Positions 11,061-25,000 of a stretch of DNA of 64,000 bases are shown piece after piece. Origin of the DNA: Oxyruncus cristatus (Eukaryota; Chordata; Aves; Passeriformes; Cotingidae); assembly GCA_013399855.1 (NCBI GenBank), contig VXAY01005602.1, positions 245,898 through 309,897 of the forward strand. The letters run 5' to 3'. A model generated the notes under the pieces. The model searched no databases, was not told the DNA's origin, and saw only the letters and a program-made list of their open reading frames with translations. The position numbers and the translations under genes are program-made. Positions within the stretch are counted from its first letter, which is position 1. Each line of letters begins with the position of its first letter.

Positions 11061-14000
11061 TTTTATTATTTTCCGAGATGTTTCAAAGAACAACAGGGTT
11101 TTTTGTTCTTTCTCCACAGGCTTCCAAGATTTTCAAGTGACGTATGAAATCAACCCTCGCTGTTTTTCAAAATAATTTCTCCTTCTCTTGGCTATTTTTA
11201 CCCTCTGAGCTCCCAATGAGGACAACACTCCCGAGCTGGTGCTGTAACAGCAGCAGCAGCAGCAGCAGCGTGGAGGAAGGAGCCTGTGTTCTGCTGTCCC
11301 TCTGCACAGGACCTGAGCCACCCTTTCCAGAGCTGTGATTTGGATATTCACACTATTAAACTCAAATAGCACGGCCCAACACGCTTCAGTTCTCCCATTT
11401 CAATGCAGCAGGCTCCTTATCCCATCAGGATAATTTGGGCCGAAGCTGCCTCACTGTTTTTCCGATCAGTTTTCAGTGGAATTGGGCACTTAGTCACCAA
11501 AATCTGCACAACTGCAAAGCAGCCTAGATAACAAACTTAGATAAGTTAGGAGATTTGGCTGATGTGCCTTTAAATTAGCCTTGGTAGAGTAAGGAAAGAG
11601 TTGGACAAGATGTTAATTTGAAGCCGTTTTGATCTGTGTGATTTCACATCCCTGACAGGAAAGAGGATGGCACAGAACTAATAAAAAGGAAAAATACTAA
11701 GCCCAGAATGGGGGAGCAAACAAGGGTAAAAATGGTTTTAATGCACTAAGATCTATCATGCAGAGTTGAAAAGTCAGACTGTGAAAAGCCAATTAGTGCA
11801 CCAAATACGAAAAGCACACGAATTAAATATAAAAAAACATCATCAAAGGGAGTTGAGATATGGATGTTCCCAGCATGCAGACAGAAAGACATTTCAGATG
11901 AGTATGTAAGAAAATGTTTTTAAAAAGAAATGAAAGGCAGTGGGAATTCAGTAAAAACAAGCCTGTAATGGGCAAATGATAGAGTGTGAAATGAAATATA
12001 AAAGCCAAATCTTTACATGGCGTCTAACACCAACAAGACACAAGAGCTCATGAGGTTCTGTGCCATAAACATCACAACTTAGAAAGCTGATTTGATACTT
12101 GATGCATGTTTTTATTTAATCTCTTCTGTTCTTGGAGCGATAATGAGCAAAAAGATGGATTCTTGTATAATGCCCATGTTACAAGGAACCAACATCAGCA
12201 TTGATGTTTTAAATGATTAAAAAATGTTTGAAAATAGTATCTCCCATTAAGCAACTTGGGTGCTCCTTGTGGTCTGAACACATTGAAAACCACTCCAATA
12301 TAAATATTGAATTTGTCCGTGATTTTTTTTTTCTTGCATTTGGAGTGGTCACCTGCTGGCTTTTATTCAAAGGAGATCAAACAGGGAGGTTTTTTGCTGG
12401 TCATCTTCCATTTGGATAAAGGAAAGTATTAGGCAGTATAGGATGCCAACAAAATATTTGACAATTGCAAACAGAAGTTGTTTGAGTTTCTAGCAAGTAC
12501 TGACAAAAATGGGCTTTAAAACCCCATATAAAATGAGAAAACGTGTTGGCAAAATATTTACATTGAGGTTTTTTTGTTGCATTGATAAATTTTACATTTC
12601 AGTGGTTCAAGAAGGTTTTTACATAGTCTATGTCTTGAATAGTTTAAAGCTGCAATTCAGTGTCAACATCAAACCAATATAAAAAATGTAACTACTTGAA
12701 AAGCAGGTGTTATATTAGGGTGTCAATACTGCCTCATTTTTTTAAGCATTGTGAAAAAGCTTAAGGATGGAGTCACACGGAAGTTATTCAACGTGAGTAC
12801 TTTATATTTCTGGAGGTAGTCAGTCCCTCAAAATAATGTCAAGTCAACACCCAGGATTTTTGCTGAGCTAAAGTTAATATTTTAGTTCAGTCACATGCCA
12901 GAATGCCCTGCATTGTGGAAAGTGTGGCATGCCTGCTCTGCAGATGAGGATGTTTTTCTCTCAGATAATACATTTCCTACAGTTGGAGACTACCTTTGCA
13001 ATCTTTACTCAGAGTACAGTAAATCCTGAATGGCTACAAAACCTAAGCACTGCCCTAATCTTTGGGATGTTCTATTTTTGAATGCTTAACCTTCGTGGCT
13101 TTAACTGCAACCAGGGAGGTTTTGCTCAAGCTTCTAGATTAAGACTGACCTTCATGGCTAAAATCTACTATGCCTATTACTTTAATTGAACAATTCTGTA
13201 ATTTATTTTCTGTCAATTGTGAGCTGAAAATAAAAATTTTTGGAAGCAAAAACTATCCTTAAAATTCCAACTTGAACTCTGTAAAAGTAGAAACAGCTTC
13301 AGCGCTGCCTGCAGTTTTAAGACCAATTATGCAATTAACTTGAACCAAGTATAGAAACAACCTCTCCCAAAATTCTGCTGTTAAAGCTACCAAGACCACT
13401 GGAGATGGGATAGTTTCTATAACAAGAAATCTGCCAGCAGCTTTCTGTGCTATAGGGCAACTGTCATGAAGTACAACAGCAAGAGCTTTTGCATTAGTAA
13501 GAACTATTTAGCCACAACCATAGTAGAGAAAAAAGATCTTGTTTAGTGCCACAGATATCTCAGAAGAGCTGGAACAACCCCAGTCCCCTGAGCCACCAGT
13601 AGTGTAACCGTGATGCCCGTGCCCTGCCAGGGAGTCAGAAGTGAGGCTGGGCCACAGCAGCCTTTCCTCATCCTGCTGCCCGTGCCATGCCACATTCCCG
13701 TGTTCATCCACGAGCCCTTTCCAAGCCAAGGCACCTCCTCTTGATGCTGCTGAATCCTGGCAGTGCTCTGCTTTGTGGCTGTTCATCTCCAAAGGATTAA
13801 CATGCTGATGCCTGTCTGTAAACCAGGCAGTGTCCAAACCTCCCAGTCCTCTCCTCAGCCCAGCAGGGAAATCCCTCCCCCGCAACAGCCACCGCCAGCA
13901 GACAGGTCCTGTGGCACTTACTGTGCAGCTCTTCATAAAGCTGGAGTCAGTGTTAGTTAAAACACAAAGCCCAAACTATCGACTGCTGACCATTTCTCTG

Positions 14001-14624
14001 AAACCCAGCCATTTGCTGCCTCACTTGTGGTCGTCCCCTGACACCACCTTTCCCTCTTTGCAATGCCGGTGTTGGGAGTGGACAGACCCCAGCCAGCAGT
14101 CACACAGCATTCAGCAGTGACTGCAATGGCTGGTTACAAACATAATGATGTCCAAAATGACCTCTTTTTGCAGCCTTTAACCGAAACCCATACCCCACTC
14201 TAAGTAAACATTCAACAACTGAGAGGTCCCATAAAGACTCCAGTGCTGGGAACAAAACTCAGCCGGCACATGGTAAATCAATGTTTAAAACAAACAAACA
14301 AGGAAAAAACACAGACACCAACTTCACTCAGGTATTTTGCTTTCACAGACCATCCCTCTCCTCTGTCCTTGTCCAGAAGGATACCATTTCCAACCTGGAG
14401 CTGACCTGAAATAGGTGAGTGCAGCTGTGGCCGCAGTCCCAGCTAACTCAGAGTCAGCTTCCATTTTACATGAGCATTTCTCCTGATTGGCACCTACAGA
14501 TTTTTCAGCAGTCACTCTGCAGTTCTGTGAGCTGTTTCCAGATCACTGAGCCCAGTGACCATGCTGGGCTAGCACCTCCCTGGGAGCAGAAATCACATTA
14601 AGCCTACCTTACCCGGAGCAACTG
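11061..14624. other. Intergenic, no supported gene
   Basis: AT-rich noncoding sequence with only short open frames (at most 142 codons, 13508-13936, minus). None shows family resemblance or flanking splice structure. No repeat family recognised apart from the (CAG)7. Confidence 0.6.
11248..11268 (+). repeat. (CAG)7 trinucleotide repeat
   Basis: Seven uninterrupted CAG units, just beyond the CR1 fragment. No convincing coding frame contains it. Confidence 0.85.
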
Positions 14625-14728
14625 AGCAACCTGGTCTACTGGAAGATGCCCCTGCCCACGGCAGGGAGGTGGAACTGGGGGAGCTTTAAGGTCCTTTCGA
14701 ACCCAAACCATTCCATGACTCTGTGAAT
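14625..14728 (+). mobile_element. CR1 LINE 3'-end fragment
   Basis: GAGCAACCTGGTCTACTGGA, GCCCACGGCAGGGAGGTGGA and TTAAGGTCCTTTCGAACCCA, then ATTCCATGACTCTGTGAA. This is the sense-strand CR1 terminus in a fairly diverged copy. Confidence 0.85.
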
Positions 14729-17700
14729 TAACTGCCTCACTGTTCTGTCTTCACTCTGACACACCAGAAAGTGTTTTTCACTCCTGGCTCAAAGCTTGGA
14801 TCATCCAGCACGATGAGAGACCAGGCAGCCCTTGGGCTGTTGCTTTGCACAACAAACAGTAGGATCAAAACATGCTGGATTTTTACTTCCCAGTGAAAGC
14901 AGCTCCATGAAGATTCCTCAAACAAGTTAATTCCAGCTTTGAGCTGGAATGGCATAGCTGCAGTTCAATGGAGACCTCAACAGATAATCAGTGCTGAAAG
15001 AATGAGCCTCCTGCAGCTCAGCCTTCCAGAAAACCGATGTTCCAAGTTGCAGACAGACCAAGTTTGGCTGCCTGAGAAATGCCCCTTGTGCTACCCAGCC
15101 ATCTCTGAAACTTTTAATATTTGATTTTGCAGCTTTTCAAGTGTTATTTTAAAGCTGTTGATTAAAGACTGTGTTTAGGCTCCTGCTGCTATGTCTTTCA
15201 ATTTATTCAATGTGTAAAAAGGATATAATTCAAACCTTTCTTATTTTTTAACCCACTAAAGCTCAACAGCATAACAAGCATACTATTGCAATCTTTGTTA
15301 ATCTTCTAAATAATTAACATATATGTGTGTGTGCGTGTGCTATGTATATAAATAAATACACACAGAACCTCCATGCCTACAAATGTTTCTGGGTTGGGAG
15401 AAATTTTCTCTCCTCCTGGAAGCCTATTTTCCTGACCGAATTTTTGGACAGCATGTTTTTTTTTTTCTGAACTCAGTGTTAATCTCACTATATTTTACAG
15501 AGCAAATAAAGCCCCCACCAGATGGCTGGCCAAGGCTATTACAGGCTGTCATTACTTTCCACGCCCACTTGTCCCTCCAGATCAGGAAATAGGACTGAAG
15601 AGTTGGTTTTCCTCCTGCACTTTTTCGTTTTGCCCTTGCCAGTGAACAGATGATGCCTCACGGTTATCTTCAGCTCCTCCCTGAGCACTCTGCTGCCATT
15701 CCATGAGGCTGCTTTGCTCTCCTTTCTCGGAGAAGGAAAATGGAAGTTTTAAAGGCTCTGAGTTTCCTGCTCAGAGCAAAATGGAGTGTTGCATTTCACC
15801 GCACAAATAAAATCTGGTCCTGACGGAACTTGTAGAAAAATCAGATTTATGCCCCAAAATGGTTGTTTGCCCCAGAGCCATCGGTATATCCTGCCCACAG
15901 CCAACTGGAGACTCCGTTTTCCCTGACTTATTCTGCAGAGTGTTCATTTACAAAATGGACACACAGGCAGCTGGAACCAGACTTGGGAATTTCTCACGAA
16001 CCGGGTGTTGCTCCCTCCTTTCCTGTTCCTTCCTTCCCCCTCCTGCCTTGCAGGACGTTGAGGCAGAGCAGCACAAGCACTCCTAGCATGGGGAGGAGAG
16101 CCCTCAGGAGAGCCTGGGAGTGGATGTGACATTCCAGCCCCTGGCTGTCAGCTCTCTCACCTCGTGATTTCCTCTCCCAGCCTGAGCAGCAAACAGAGCC
16201 GCCTCCAGCTCTGGCTGTGCCAAGCTCAGTTAATCAGTGTTAAAGTAGCGTGGACGGCGCTACTCGAAGGCAAACCTGATCTGAGTTTGTCATCAATAAC
16301 AGAGATCGATTTCCAACCAGGTCACATTTGCCAGGACTGTGTTCCCGGGCAGTTACTGCAGATGTTGTCACGTTCTAACTTGTCTCTTCAGCTGACAGCT
16401 TAGGGACAGGCTTCCTCTGTCTTTTCTATGCTCAGATTAATACATGAAGCATAATTTAGCCCCTCTTTTTCAAAGTGCTCTGAATGCTGTTTGTTAACTT
16501 TAGCACACACGGCAGGGCTGTAAGTCCTGGGAATGTTACAACTGCTCCAACTCAAGTCTTGCTCCACAGAAAACACACAAACACTGTCAAAAAGGTGCAA
16601 GCGAGCATCAGCTGAGCAGCAAAGGGCAGTGGAGTTCCTAGGGATGAGCGTGAAGGAATATTGTAGATGTGAGTGGAAAAGGGAATTTTAATGCCCGCAG
16701 TGGATGAATAACAATTCCTCTTGTGAAAAAGCACAGACTTTCTGGGCAGTGCAGAACACACGTTCTGCACCACTCAGGGAGGGACAGAGCAGCTCCTGAA
16801 CCATGGACACTCTGGACACCAGGATGAACAAGGCTGAAATGCAGGGACTCTTCACCCAGCCTCAGGCAGGGTGGAGGAAACAACCCAACCTTTCTGGCTG
16901 GAAGCTTGGAAGCTTTGAATAACTCTACTATCAGTGGGACAAACTAATAAATCTTCCTTTTCCTGCCCAAACTTACTGCTCTGCCCAAGGATGCTGAACT
17001 TCCCTTTCCCGGCTGTGAGGGGCAGCCCTTCTCCAGCAGCACGATGGAGTCTGGATCCAAAGGGTGACAAATCCCTGCTGCCCCCAGGTCGCTGCTTGTT
17101 TCTGCACCACCACTCAGGAATTCAGTGTTTATTGGGAGGCAAGAGCTGCCAAACTGCCCTCGGGTTCTTTCTCCTCCTCGTAGTTATCGTTTCCCGTTCA
17201 GACAGACAGTTTTAAAATCCGAGGCACTGTGTCACCGCCAGGGGTTGGTGAATGTGTGGGTCTGTAAATTTTCTAAATGAGTGTTTTTACTGCGTAATTC
17301 CAGCAGCCCTGAAGTGATCCTGAAAACTCCCGTGGGGACGGGGGAACAGTTTCACATGGGGGAATGGCAATGGCAGCTGTCAGCTAAAGAGTGTGCTCTA
17401 GAGGAACTCAGATGTGTGATGGATAATTCTTTTTTATAAAATAATTTTAAATATTTGTTATGTCTTTCTCTACATTGCAACCCTTTCCTGTCACAGACCT
17501 CATAAAAACTTAAGGATTAACCACCTTCCGTTTGACCTAAAACTTAAATTTTTACATTCAAGAACTGTCTTTGATCCAAAGAAATGCAACAGTGTATTTA
17601 CGTGCAACTTATTTCACAGTAGTTAATCCATGTTTTCACTCTTCACTGCCTTCCCAATTTCGGTGTGTATCTGCATGTCACAGGAAAAGCCAGGTGATCA

Positions 17701-18164
17701 GAGCAGCAAGTGAGGGCAGCAGCTGTGCCAGTTCCAGCAGAGGCATTCAGCACACACTGAACCCACCTAAAGCCCCTGTGTGTTCTGGATACCCACTGTG
17801 GTCGAAATTATCTATTAATACTTTTTATTTCCTTCCTTGCCACCCTTTGGTGACTGCCCCAGACACAGCAGAGGGACTGTGTGAATAAATCTGTACAATC
17901 CACAGGCCAGTCACTGATGACTCTGTTTTCATCTCTATAGATGAAAATGGACATAATGCAAATACATCCACCTGGTGACATGTCCTCGCTTCTGGGGATG
18001 CTTTGTGACCTTTTTGTCAGTCATATTTTAGTTCACTCTCTAAGGTGGGAGCTCAGACAGTCCATGAGGGTGTCTGTCCACACAGCAGGTTTGGAAACCA
18101 GACCTGAGACACAGACAATGTCAGAATTAGAAGGAAATGGGGGATTTTTTTTCTTTTTCTTTAT
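14729..18164. other. Intergenic, no supported gene
   Basis: Mixed-composition sequence. A short GT/AT tract (15318-15360) is present. Open frames are short and overlap on both strands. No gene, RNA or repeat family recognised. Confidence 0.6.
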
Positions 18165-18359
18165 TTCCTTCCTTCCTTCCTTCCTTCCTTCCTTCCTTCC
18201 TTCCTTCCTTCCTTCCTTCCTTCCTTCCTTCCNNNNNNNNNNNNNNNNNNNNNNNNNNNNNNNNNNNNNNNNNNNNNNNNNNNNNNNNNNNNNNNNNNNN
18301 NNNNNNNNNNNCCTCCCTCCCTTCTTCCTTTCTTCCTTTCTTTCTTCTTTTTCCCCCCA
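18165..18359 (+). repeat. (TTCC)n polypyrimidine microsatellite with assembly gap
   Basis: About 17 perfect TTCC units lead into 79 N bases (18233-18311). The right flank is a degenerate CCTCCC/TTCTT pyrimidine tract ending in CCCCCCAC. The gap sits inside the repeat, so the true length is unknown. Translated frames across it are artefacts. Confidence 0.97.
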
Positions 18360-21300
18360 CAACATCAGTTCTACAGCTACAGTTTACAAAAGCAGTGGAA
18401 AATGAAAGAATAATCAGACTAGAGGGGGCTCTCACTTAGCACAGTGAATTTTTCAGCAGGAGGATTAAGTACATGTATAAACACTTTTGGAATTAGCTCC
18501 CAAACACCAGATGGAAAAGTGATTGGAGTCAATGTAGAATGCTGTGCTCCAAATCACTGATATATCTTTAATTCAGAGTTACAACAGGTACCTTTCATTT
18601 GCATTTTTTATCTCAGCTGGGATCTCCCTGGGCTTTATCGTGCTCAGTGATGATGAATCATAAGCAGTGAAGGACATGGTTTAAATTCCCTTTCAAAGAT
18701 GCCATTGACAGGGAGAGAGATAAGGCAGAAAAAAAGGGGTTTTTTTGCTTATGAACTGAGCAGGCTCATCTGGGAAGAGCAAAGTGACAAACAAATACTC
18801 CATTTCCCAGCGCCACGCTCAGAGTGACTTTCCAGGACAGAACCACACTTTAACCTGAAAGCAAAAAATATCTCTGCCGAGTAATACATGGTAAACAATG
18901 TGATTTTAATTACAGCTCATTAGCTTTTGTTTACTGTGTCAGAAAGGGCCCAGGAGACACAGCCTGGCCTGACGCTCATCAAAGCTGTCGGGTAGATTGT
19001 CATTGATTTTAATGGGCTAAAAATAATCCCTTGGAAGGCATGTGTTTTAAAAATTTAAGGTGTGCTTTTTGATTCCCTTGGTATCAAAAAGATTTCTTAC
19101 TTGCATGGTTTTCTAGACCCAAAAGGCTTGAGAATAATCCTAACGGAGCTGAGTTTAGTGACAGGTACTGCAAAAGAAATTAAAACCTTGAAGTCTCGAG
19201 TAGCTGAAAGAAAATTCTGACTTTCTTTCATGTGCAGAAGGTCACTAAAGCGAATTTGAAGCTGGTATGATAGAAGGGGTTGGCTTTTAAGTAAGAACCT
19301 GACACAGAGCAAGTAGAGTTTGACAAGGAGTGTCGAATGATTTCTGCAGAGCTCAAAACACTCATTTCTGATTATTTTGGAAGAAAAGTACCATAAGAAT
19401 ATGGAAGTGCTTCTTCAAAGTTAGCGAAATAAGCTTTAATATTTTAAGCTGATCCATGCAATAAATACCAAGCAACTTCCACTCTGGAATTCCTAGCACA
19501 GAAGAGGAGGCCAACACCAGCTCAGCAGAAGATAAAACGAGTGGAAGGAAATGTTTTTGATAATAGTCGCGGCCTTTAAAGCTCTAAAGACACTCAAAAA
19601 AAGATAACATCAGCTTTTAGAAACTGTTTGACTTCAAAGAAATTGCTGTCACACAGACCTGGAAACGGGTGATCCCATTTCTCTATCTTACCCAAGCAGG
19701 TAGTTTGGAGCTGCTATCACTGTAAAGGGAGCGTCGCTCCATAAAATCCTGAAGTCACATGCACAGTGTCCCACTAAGGGGGAAGTACCACCGAGTGAAT
19801 TATCTCCATGGCAACAGAAATGCTGGAATGTAGAGGACATACCACTTTCACACAGGCTGCACCTAATTCTGGGTCATCCTCAACCGTGAAAGGCCGATGA
19901 CTGAAGGCTGAAATGAGCAGTTTTCTCCTCTTTCCCAGTCTTGCTCCAGCTGATGGACCCTGAGCTCTGTCACAGCCAGCTGCTGCCTTCACCTGCCTGC
20001 AGGCTTTCTCATAATTATTTTCCTTTTGCCAGTACTTGAGTTTTTCCTTTATTCTTCCTCTTAGTCCAGTTGCTGGGCAAAAGTTACAAGGTAGGGGTGT
20101 ACCCTGTGAGAGAGGAATAAAATATAAACCAGTTAAATGCAAAAAAGAGTGATTTCTGTTCCCAAAAGAATTTGATAGAACTGAGAAATTTTACTGTTTG
20201 CTGTTTATTCAGGGCTGCACTGCTTCTATTATTAGAGGACTAGGAGGCCCACGTGAGCTGCTGACACAAAGAACTGCAGCACTAATATTTGTGTGTATTC
20301 CATAATATAGTCAATGTCTAGGTTGGAAGGAACTTGATTCTTTTCCTCTCCTTCCCTCATTTAGCAGTGCTAAAGATTCCTTCACTCAGAAGTATGAAAG
20401 ATTATCTCACGGTTTTCAAAATATACTTAACTTTCAGGCTGCTTGAATCAGTGTCTTAAAGGATGGAAGCAAACAGGGAGGGATCAAAAAAACAGTGATT
20501 ACAAAAGCCCAGGCTATTAAAGGGCTTTTTAAAAAGAAACAAAACTTCTGTGAGCATCACTCTCTTTCAGGACTTTAATTAGGTCTCTTTTTAAAGCATA
20601 GCAAAGAACAGATGGTTTTTAACATTAATAGGCAGCTTGGAACTCACTCAGTACCCGTCATCCAATTCTGATCTGGTCTCCCCAGGAAGCTCAAGAGGCC
20701 AGAGTTTAAGGCCACGCCACCTTTCCCTAAGGCATATTTGTTTCTAAACTATAGAAATGGCATCTGGGAATAGAGAAATACCAAGAGAAGAGGCAAAGTT
20801 CTGGGTTTATGCAATTGGGACTTGGCAGATTTTCCCATGCTGAGGCCATGCATGTCCCCACCTCCCCGTGCAGGAGCTCAGAAATTTATAGAGGCCAGAA
20901 TCAATCCGATGCCAGAATTCCCTCTTCTTTTGAAAGGTATCGGATGTGGGACTTTGGAGCAAACTTTACCTGAAGTACAAATCCTTCATTCCAGGATCCT
21001 TTTTTGGGCTCTGCATCTCATCCATGTGATGGAAGAAATCTCAGAAGAAACAACCAGATTCAATAACCTTTAGAATAAGGAGTTGCACTTGGATTCTACT
21101 TGTCCTTAGTAAGTACAACTGCATTACTGAGCTATACTAATGACCCCCTGGGTTTAATCCCTGTATTATCTATTAACTTAGCAAAAAAGTTCTCCTTGAA
21201 TTCAACCGCTATTCCCTTAGGTGAAAATTTTTACTCCGGAATTTTTTGTTGGGCTCTGACTTAGGTGCTACATCATAACAACCTCTCTCTTCCCTCCCAA

Positions 21301-21852
21301 ATCCTGTAGACCCGAATGAAATTCCCAACACCCAACAATTTTTTCCCGACACGAATAAGGACTGAATGTGGTCGGAAACTGAAAAGGTTCGAGTCAAAGA
21401 GTCAGAAATCTCAGAGCAAATGTTGAAGACAACACTTCTCCTGGCCCGTGTTGGAGTTTTTGCCTGTGACTGATGTGGGTCCCTGGGAATTGTGTGATTT
21501 CTGGGTGCTCACATTTTGCAGGGGGGTGTAGATGGCACACGTGCCCCAGGCAGTTGTGGCTGGGATGTCCCAAATCAATATTTAATGCATGCACAGAGAG
21601 AGTACTTTGGCACACTGTTGGTATTGTGAGCAGCATGATAGAAAACAGAGAAACCAACATGAAGATGAAAGCAAAAATGTACAGGGAATACTATCAGGAG
21701 ATTTCACTGAGGGATTTGATAGTCGAATTTAGAGTTGTAAATGCCATTATTTCCTGTTATCCTTTATTTTTGTAATTATTTTCAGCTCTAACAGTCAGAT
21801 TTTAAATGGGCTTCACTGATTTCATTATTATTCAGTGTATCTAGTTTTGCTT
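18360..21852. other. Intergenic, no supported gene; possible regulatory cluster
   Basis: Noncoding sequence containing a forkhead/homeodomain motif cluster at 18880-19030. The rest has only short frames (122 codons at 19774-20142, minus, unrecognised). Confidence 0.6.
18880..19030. promoter_or_regulatory. Candidate cis-regulatory element (forkhead and homeodomain motifs)
   Basis: GTAAACAA (18891-18898) and its inverted partner TTGTTTAC (18927-18934) flank TTTTAATTAC and CATTAG. TGATTTTAAT occurs at 18901 and again near 19004. The density and symmetry resemble a conserved enhancer, but conservation cannot be tested here. Confidence 0.3.
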
Positions 21853-22089
21853 ATAGAATCATAAAATGGTTTGGGTTGGAAGGAGCCTTAAAGATCATCC
21901 AGTTCCACCCCGTGCCATGGGCAGGGGCACCTTCCACCAGCCCAGGTTGCTCCAAGCCCCGTCCAACCTGGCCTTGGACACTTCCAGGGATCCAGGGGCA
22001 GCCACAGCTTCTCTGGGCAACCTGTGCCAGGGCCTCCCCACCCTCACAGCCAAGAATTCCTTCCCAATATCCCGTCTAAACCTACTCTG
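21853..22089 (-). mobile_element. CR1 LINE 3'-end fragment
   Basis: The plus strand starts ATAGAATCATAAAATGGTTT then GGGTTGGAAGGAGCCTTAAA, the reverse complement of the CR1 3' terminus, and ends near CCCGTCTAAACCTACTCTGA. Positions 21931-22044 are identical (114 of 114) to the reverse complement of 32099-32212. Confidence 0.92.
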
Positions 22090-25000
22090 AACGCTGATTG
22101 TTTGTTAATTTTGGTTCATCGCCTTGAGAGGGAAATGGGATCAGGGTTTGGGTGAAGACTTTGGCTACAAGAACAAGTGACTGTGCCGTGATCAAACCTG
22201 GACACTCAGTGGTGCCTCCCAACCCCTGCAGTAACTTGTGAATTCCAACATGTTCATGCTCTGGACTCAAACTAGAATCATGTCACAGCAGTGACAGGCA
22301 GCAATAACAAAGCTGCTACAGGCAGTTCTTTCTCTGCAATTTGAAAATAACAATAGAAATTGGACTTTTGACTGATTTCCCTGAACGAAAAAAAAAAAAA
22401 AATCTTGATGGCTTGGAAATATAACAATATACAGCTTTGGAGCTATGCATTTATTTAACTGTACAAACCCAGTTTTTTTAACCTTTAGAGGGAAACAGAA
22501 AACAAAATACTATATTTTTCAAGGCAAACTCATGAAAGGCAGTATTTAGGACTTGAACACCTAACCTTTTTTGCTGTAGTGACGCCAGAGTGATATATAT
22601 CAATGTCTCAGTTCGTTCCATTTGCTGATTTTGACTCTTTTTTTTCTGTAAGCTATGTAGACTGCAGCATCTTAGAGACTGGTTTTTTATATATAGATAC
22701 AAGGAAGATATTTATATTAATATAAAATATTAATATATAAATATTTATTAGTCTTAATNATATAGCTATTAATATATATTTATAAATATAATATAAATAT
22801 ACACATATTTATATTTTTGCCCCCTAATCATCTGTCCTCGTAAAGCAACGACCAGGAATTTCTATGAATGAAATTTACCTTGCATTTAAAAATAAACCAA
22901 AGGGTATTAACTGACTTCAGGTAGTACTAATCACTCCTTTTAATAGCTAAATGTGCCAGATGGGCATTTTCCCTTCTGAGAACAGAGACTACTGTTGCTG
23001 GTAACGTGCAAAGCCAAACTCAGCGGCCTGGTGAGCACTGATGCTCTGACGAAGTATTTAAAAGAAGGGCTTTCAGAGAAGACTTTCTGCTTTTCCGAGG
23101 GCTCACACGGAAATGCTGATGTTTGGACATGAAGAGCTGCCACCGCACAGCTGAACGTTGTACCCTGTACCTGCTTTTCTGCTCGGAAATGTCCAGCTCT
23201 GTTGCGTTCCAAGGTCACTTCTTGCCTGAGTAGGCTGGGCCGTGGCTAAAGGAGCTGCAGATCTCCCTGCACGCTCCTCTGTCCTTGTTTCAGTCGCAGC
23301 AGGGCTGGACACAGGACTCCTTGTTTGCCCTTTTTTCCTCTCTCCAGCGGCTTGCTGGAGCTGTGTGGATCTGCTTGCGCTGTCGGCGGCAGGGGATGAG
23401 AAATGAAGCCCAACAGGTGGCAGGATTGCTGCTGGCAGCCCGTTTATTATCATTAGCTGGGACGAGGAAAACAGGGTTCGAGTGAAAAGAGTTTAAAAAT
23501 ACAGCACGTGATGGGGCTCCAGCCCCCTGATTTTGACGTGATTCTTAATGCAAACAAAGCTTCACAGTAACCATTCGTTAAGTTCTTTGCCTGCAGGAAT
23601 TTTTCTCTGTATAGACTCAGAAGACAGAATTTGCAAAAAATTAGACTGTACCTGTTTAGGACAAAAAAGGAGAGAGTGATTCCTTTCTTTCATTCCAGAG
23701 TAAATCAAGAGGCAGGCAATCATTCCCACTGAGCTACATCAGACTGAGACTGAAGACACGCAGCAAACACATCAGTTTTTCGCACATCAGAGGTAAAATC
23801 CAGCTGGTAGGAATTTTACTGATGTTAGCAAAAGACACTGAACCCTTTATATTATATATATTATAAAACACATTGAGCCCTTGACCCCAAAAAAGCATAA
23901 TTAACCAGTCTTCTAGGACATATTTTCATCTGAATCATGCTGAAATCATCAGGCAGATTTTTGCATTTATTTTCCTTCCCTTTTTTTAAGCCTCATAGTT
24001 GCAAATAAGCAAATACTTTGCATTCAAGCAAAAAACATGAGGCTTATATTCCCCTCCATTTAATTCCAAGTGGCAGTAATGACATTGGAATGACCTCAGG
24101 GCAAATATATTCCAAGTATACAGGCGGGTAGGAGTGGCATCCTTTGGAAAATAAAGATAATTCCGTCCTCCTGTGTTCCCTCAGGTCCTTTGGGGAAGTG
24201 CAGAGGTTTCTGCCCCCAACCTGTCCCAAAGGAGGGGGTAGAGAGCAGGGCTCCACATCCTCCCAGCACCACGGGGGGCTGAGCTGCAGCCCAGTTTTCC
24301 AGGATGGATCAGCAGGAAACAACCCCACACACAGCCCTTACCTTGCTGCAACAGAGTCACCCACACCCTGCCTCTAAAGAGAGCAGCAAGAGGGAAATGC
24401 AGCCTCTGACCACCACAGGACACCAGAGCTGCCTTAGGTAGCCACTTGTTGTAAATGAGACATTGTCTTTGTGACCCTGCAGGAGGAGAAAACAGAACCC
24501 ACATTGGCACACTCAGGTGGGAGAGGTTATCAGTTCACAGTCACAAGATTGCCTGTAAATTAACTACAGTAACGTGAAGATGGAGCTAATTGAAGATTAA
24601 GAAGCTGGTGTGGGGTCAGTTTGCCGCACTGACTCCAGCAGGATCAGCTGAAGATGGATTTCTGATGAGACACCCCCCTGTCTGTTTGAACCGAGTGCTG
24701 TTTCCATAATAACCTGGGCAATTCCAGCGGAGCAGGCAGCAGGAGAAAGCAACACAAAACGGGCTTGGAAATGAGCCACTGCTCCAGAACTCTCCAGCTG
24801 AACCCCACAGCCTCGAGGCCAATCTGCAAATTGCCAAAGTCACCTGTGGAATCCAGGCTGCTCATTCCACGTTCTTCCTCTTGCTAAGTCCACTGCAGCT
24901 GTGAATCCGCTGCTGAAAACGTCTCCCCCCTCCTGGGTTCGTTAGGATGCTGGTCTGGTTGGGATGTCAGCAGCAGAACACGTGGCATATGATGAGTTTA

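Noticed and set aside
10605..11147. 180-codon plus-strand open frame
   Set aside because: It lies antisense to a CR1 fragment. Pro/Ser/Leu-rich read-through of CR1 complement recurs at every copy in this window.
18033..18439. Open frames across the TTCC repeat and N gap
   Set aside because: They exist only because a four-base repeat lacks stop codons and the Ns are read as X.
20308..20330. TAGGTTGGAAGGAACTTG as a CR1 tail
   Set aside because: Only about 15 bases resemble CR1 and the flanks do not continue the match.
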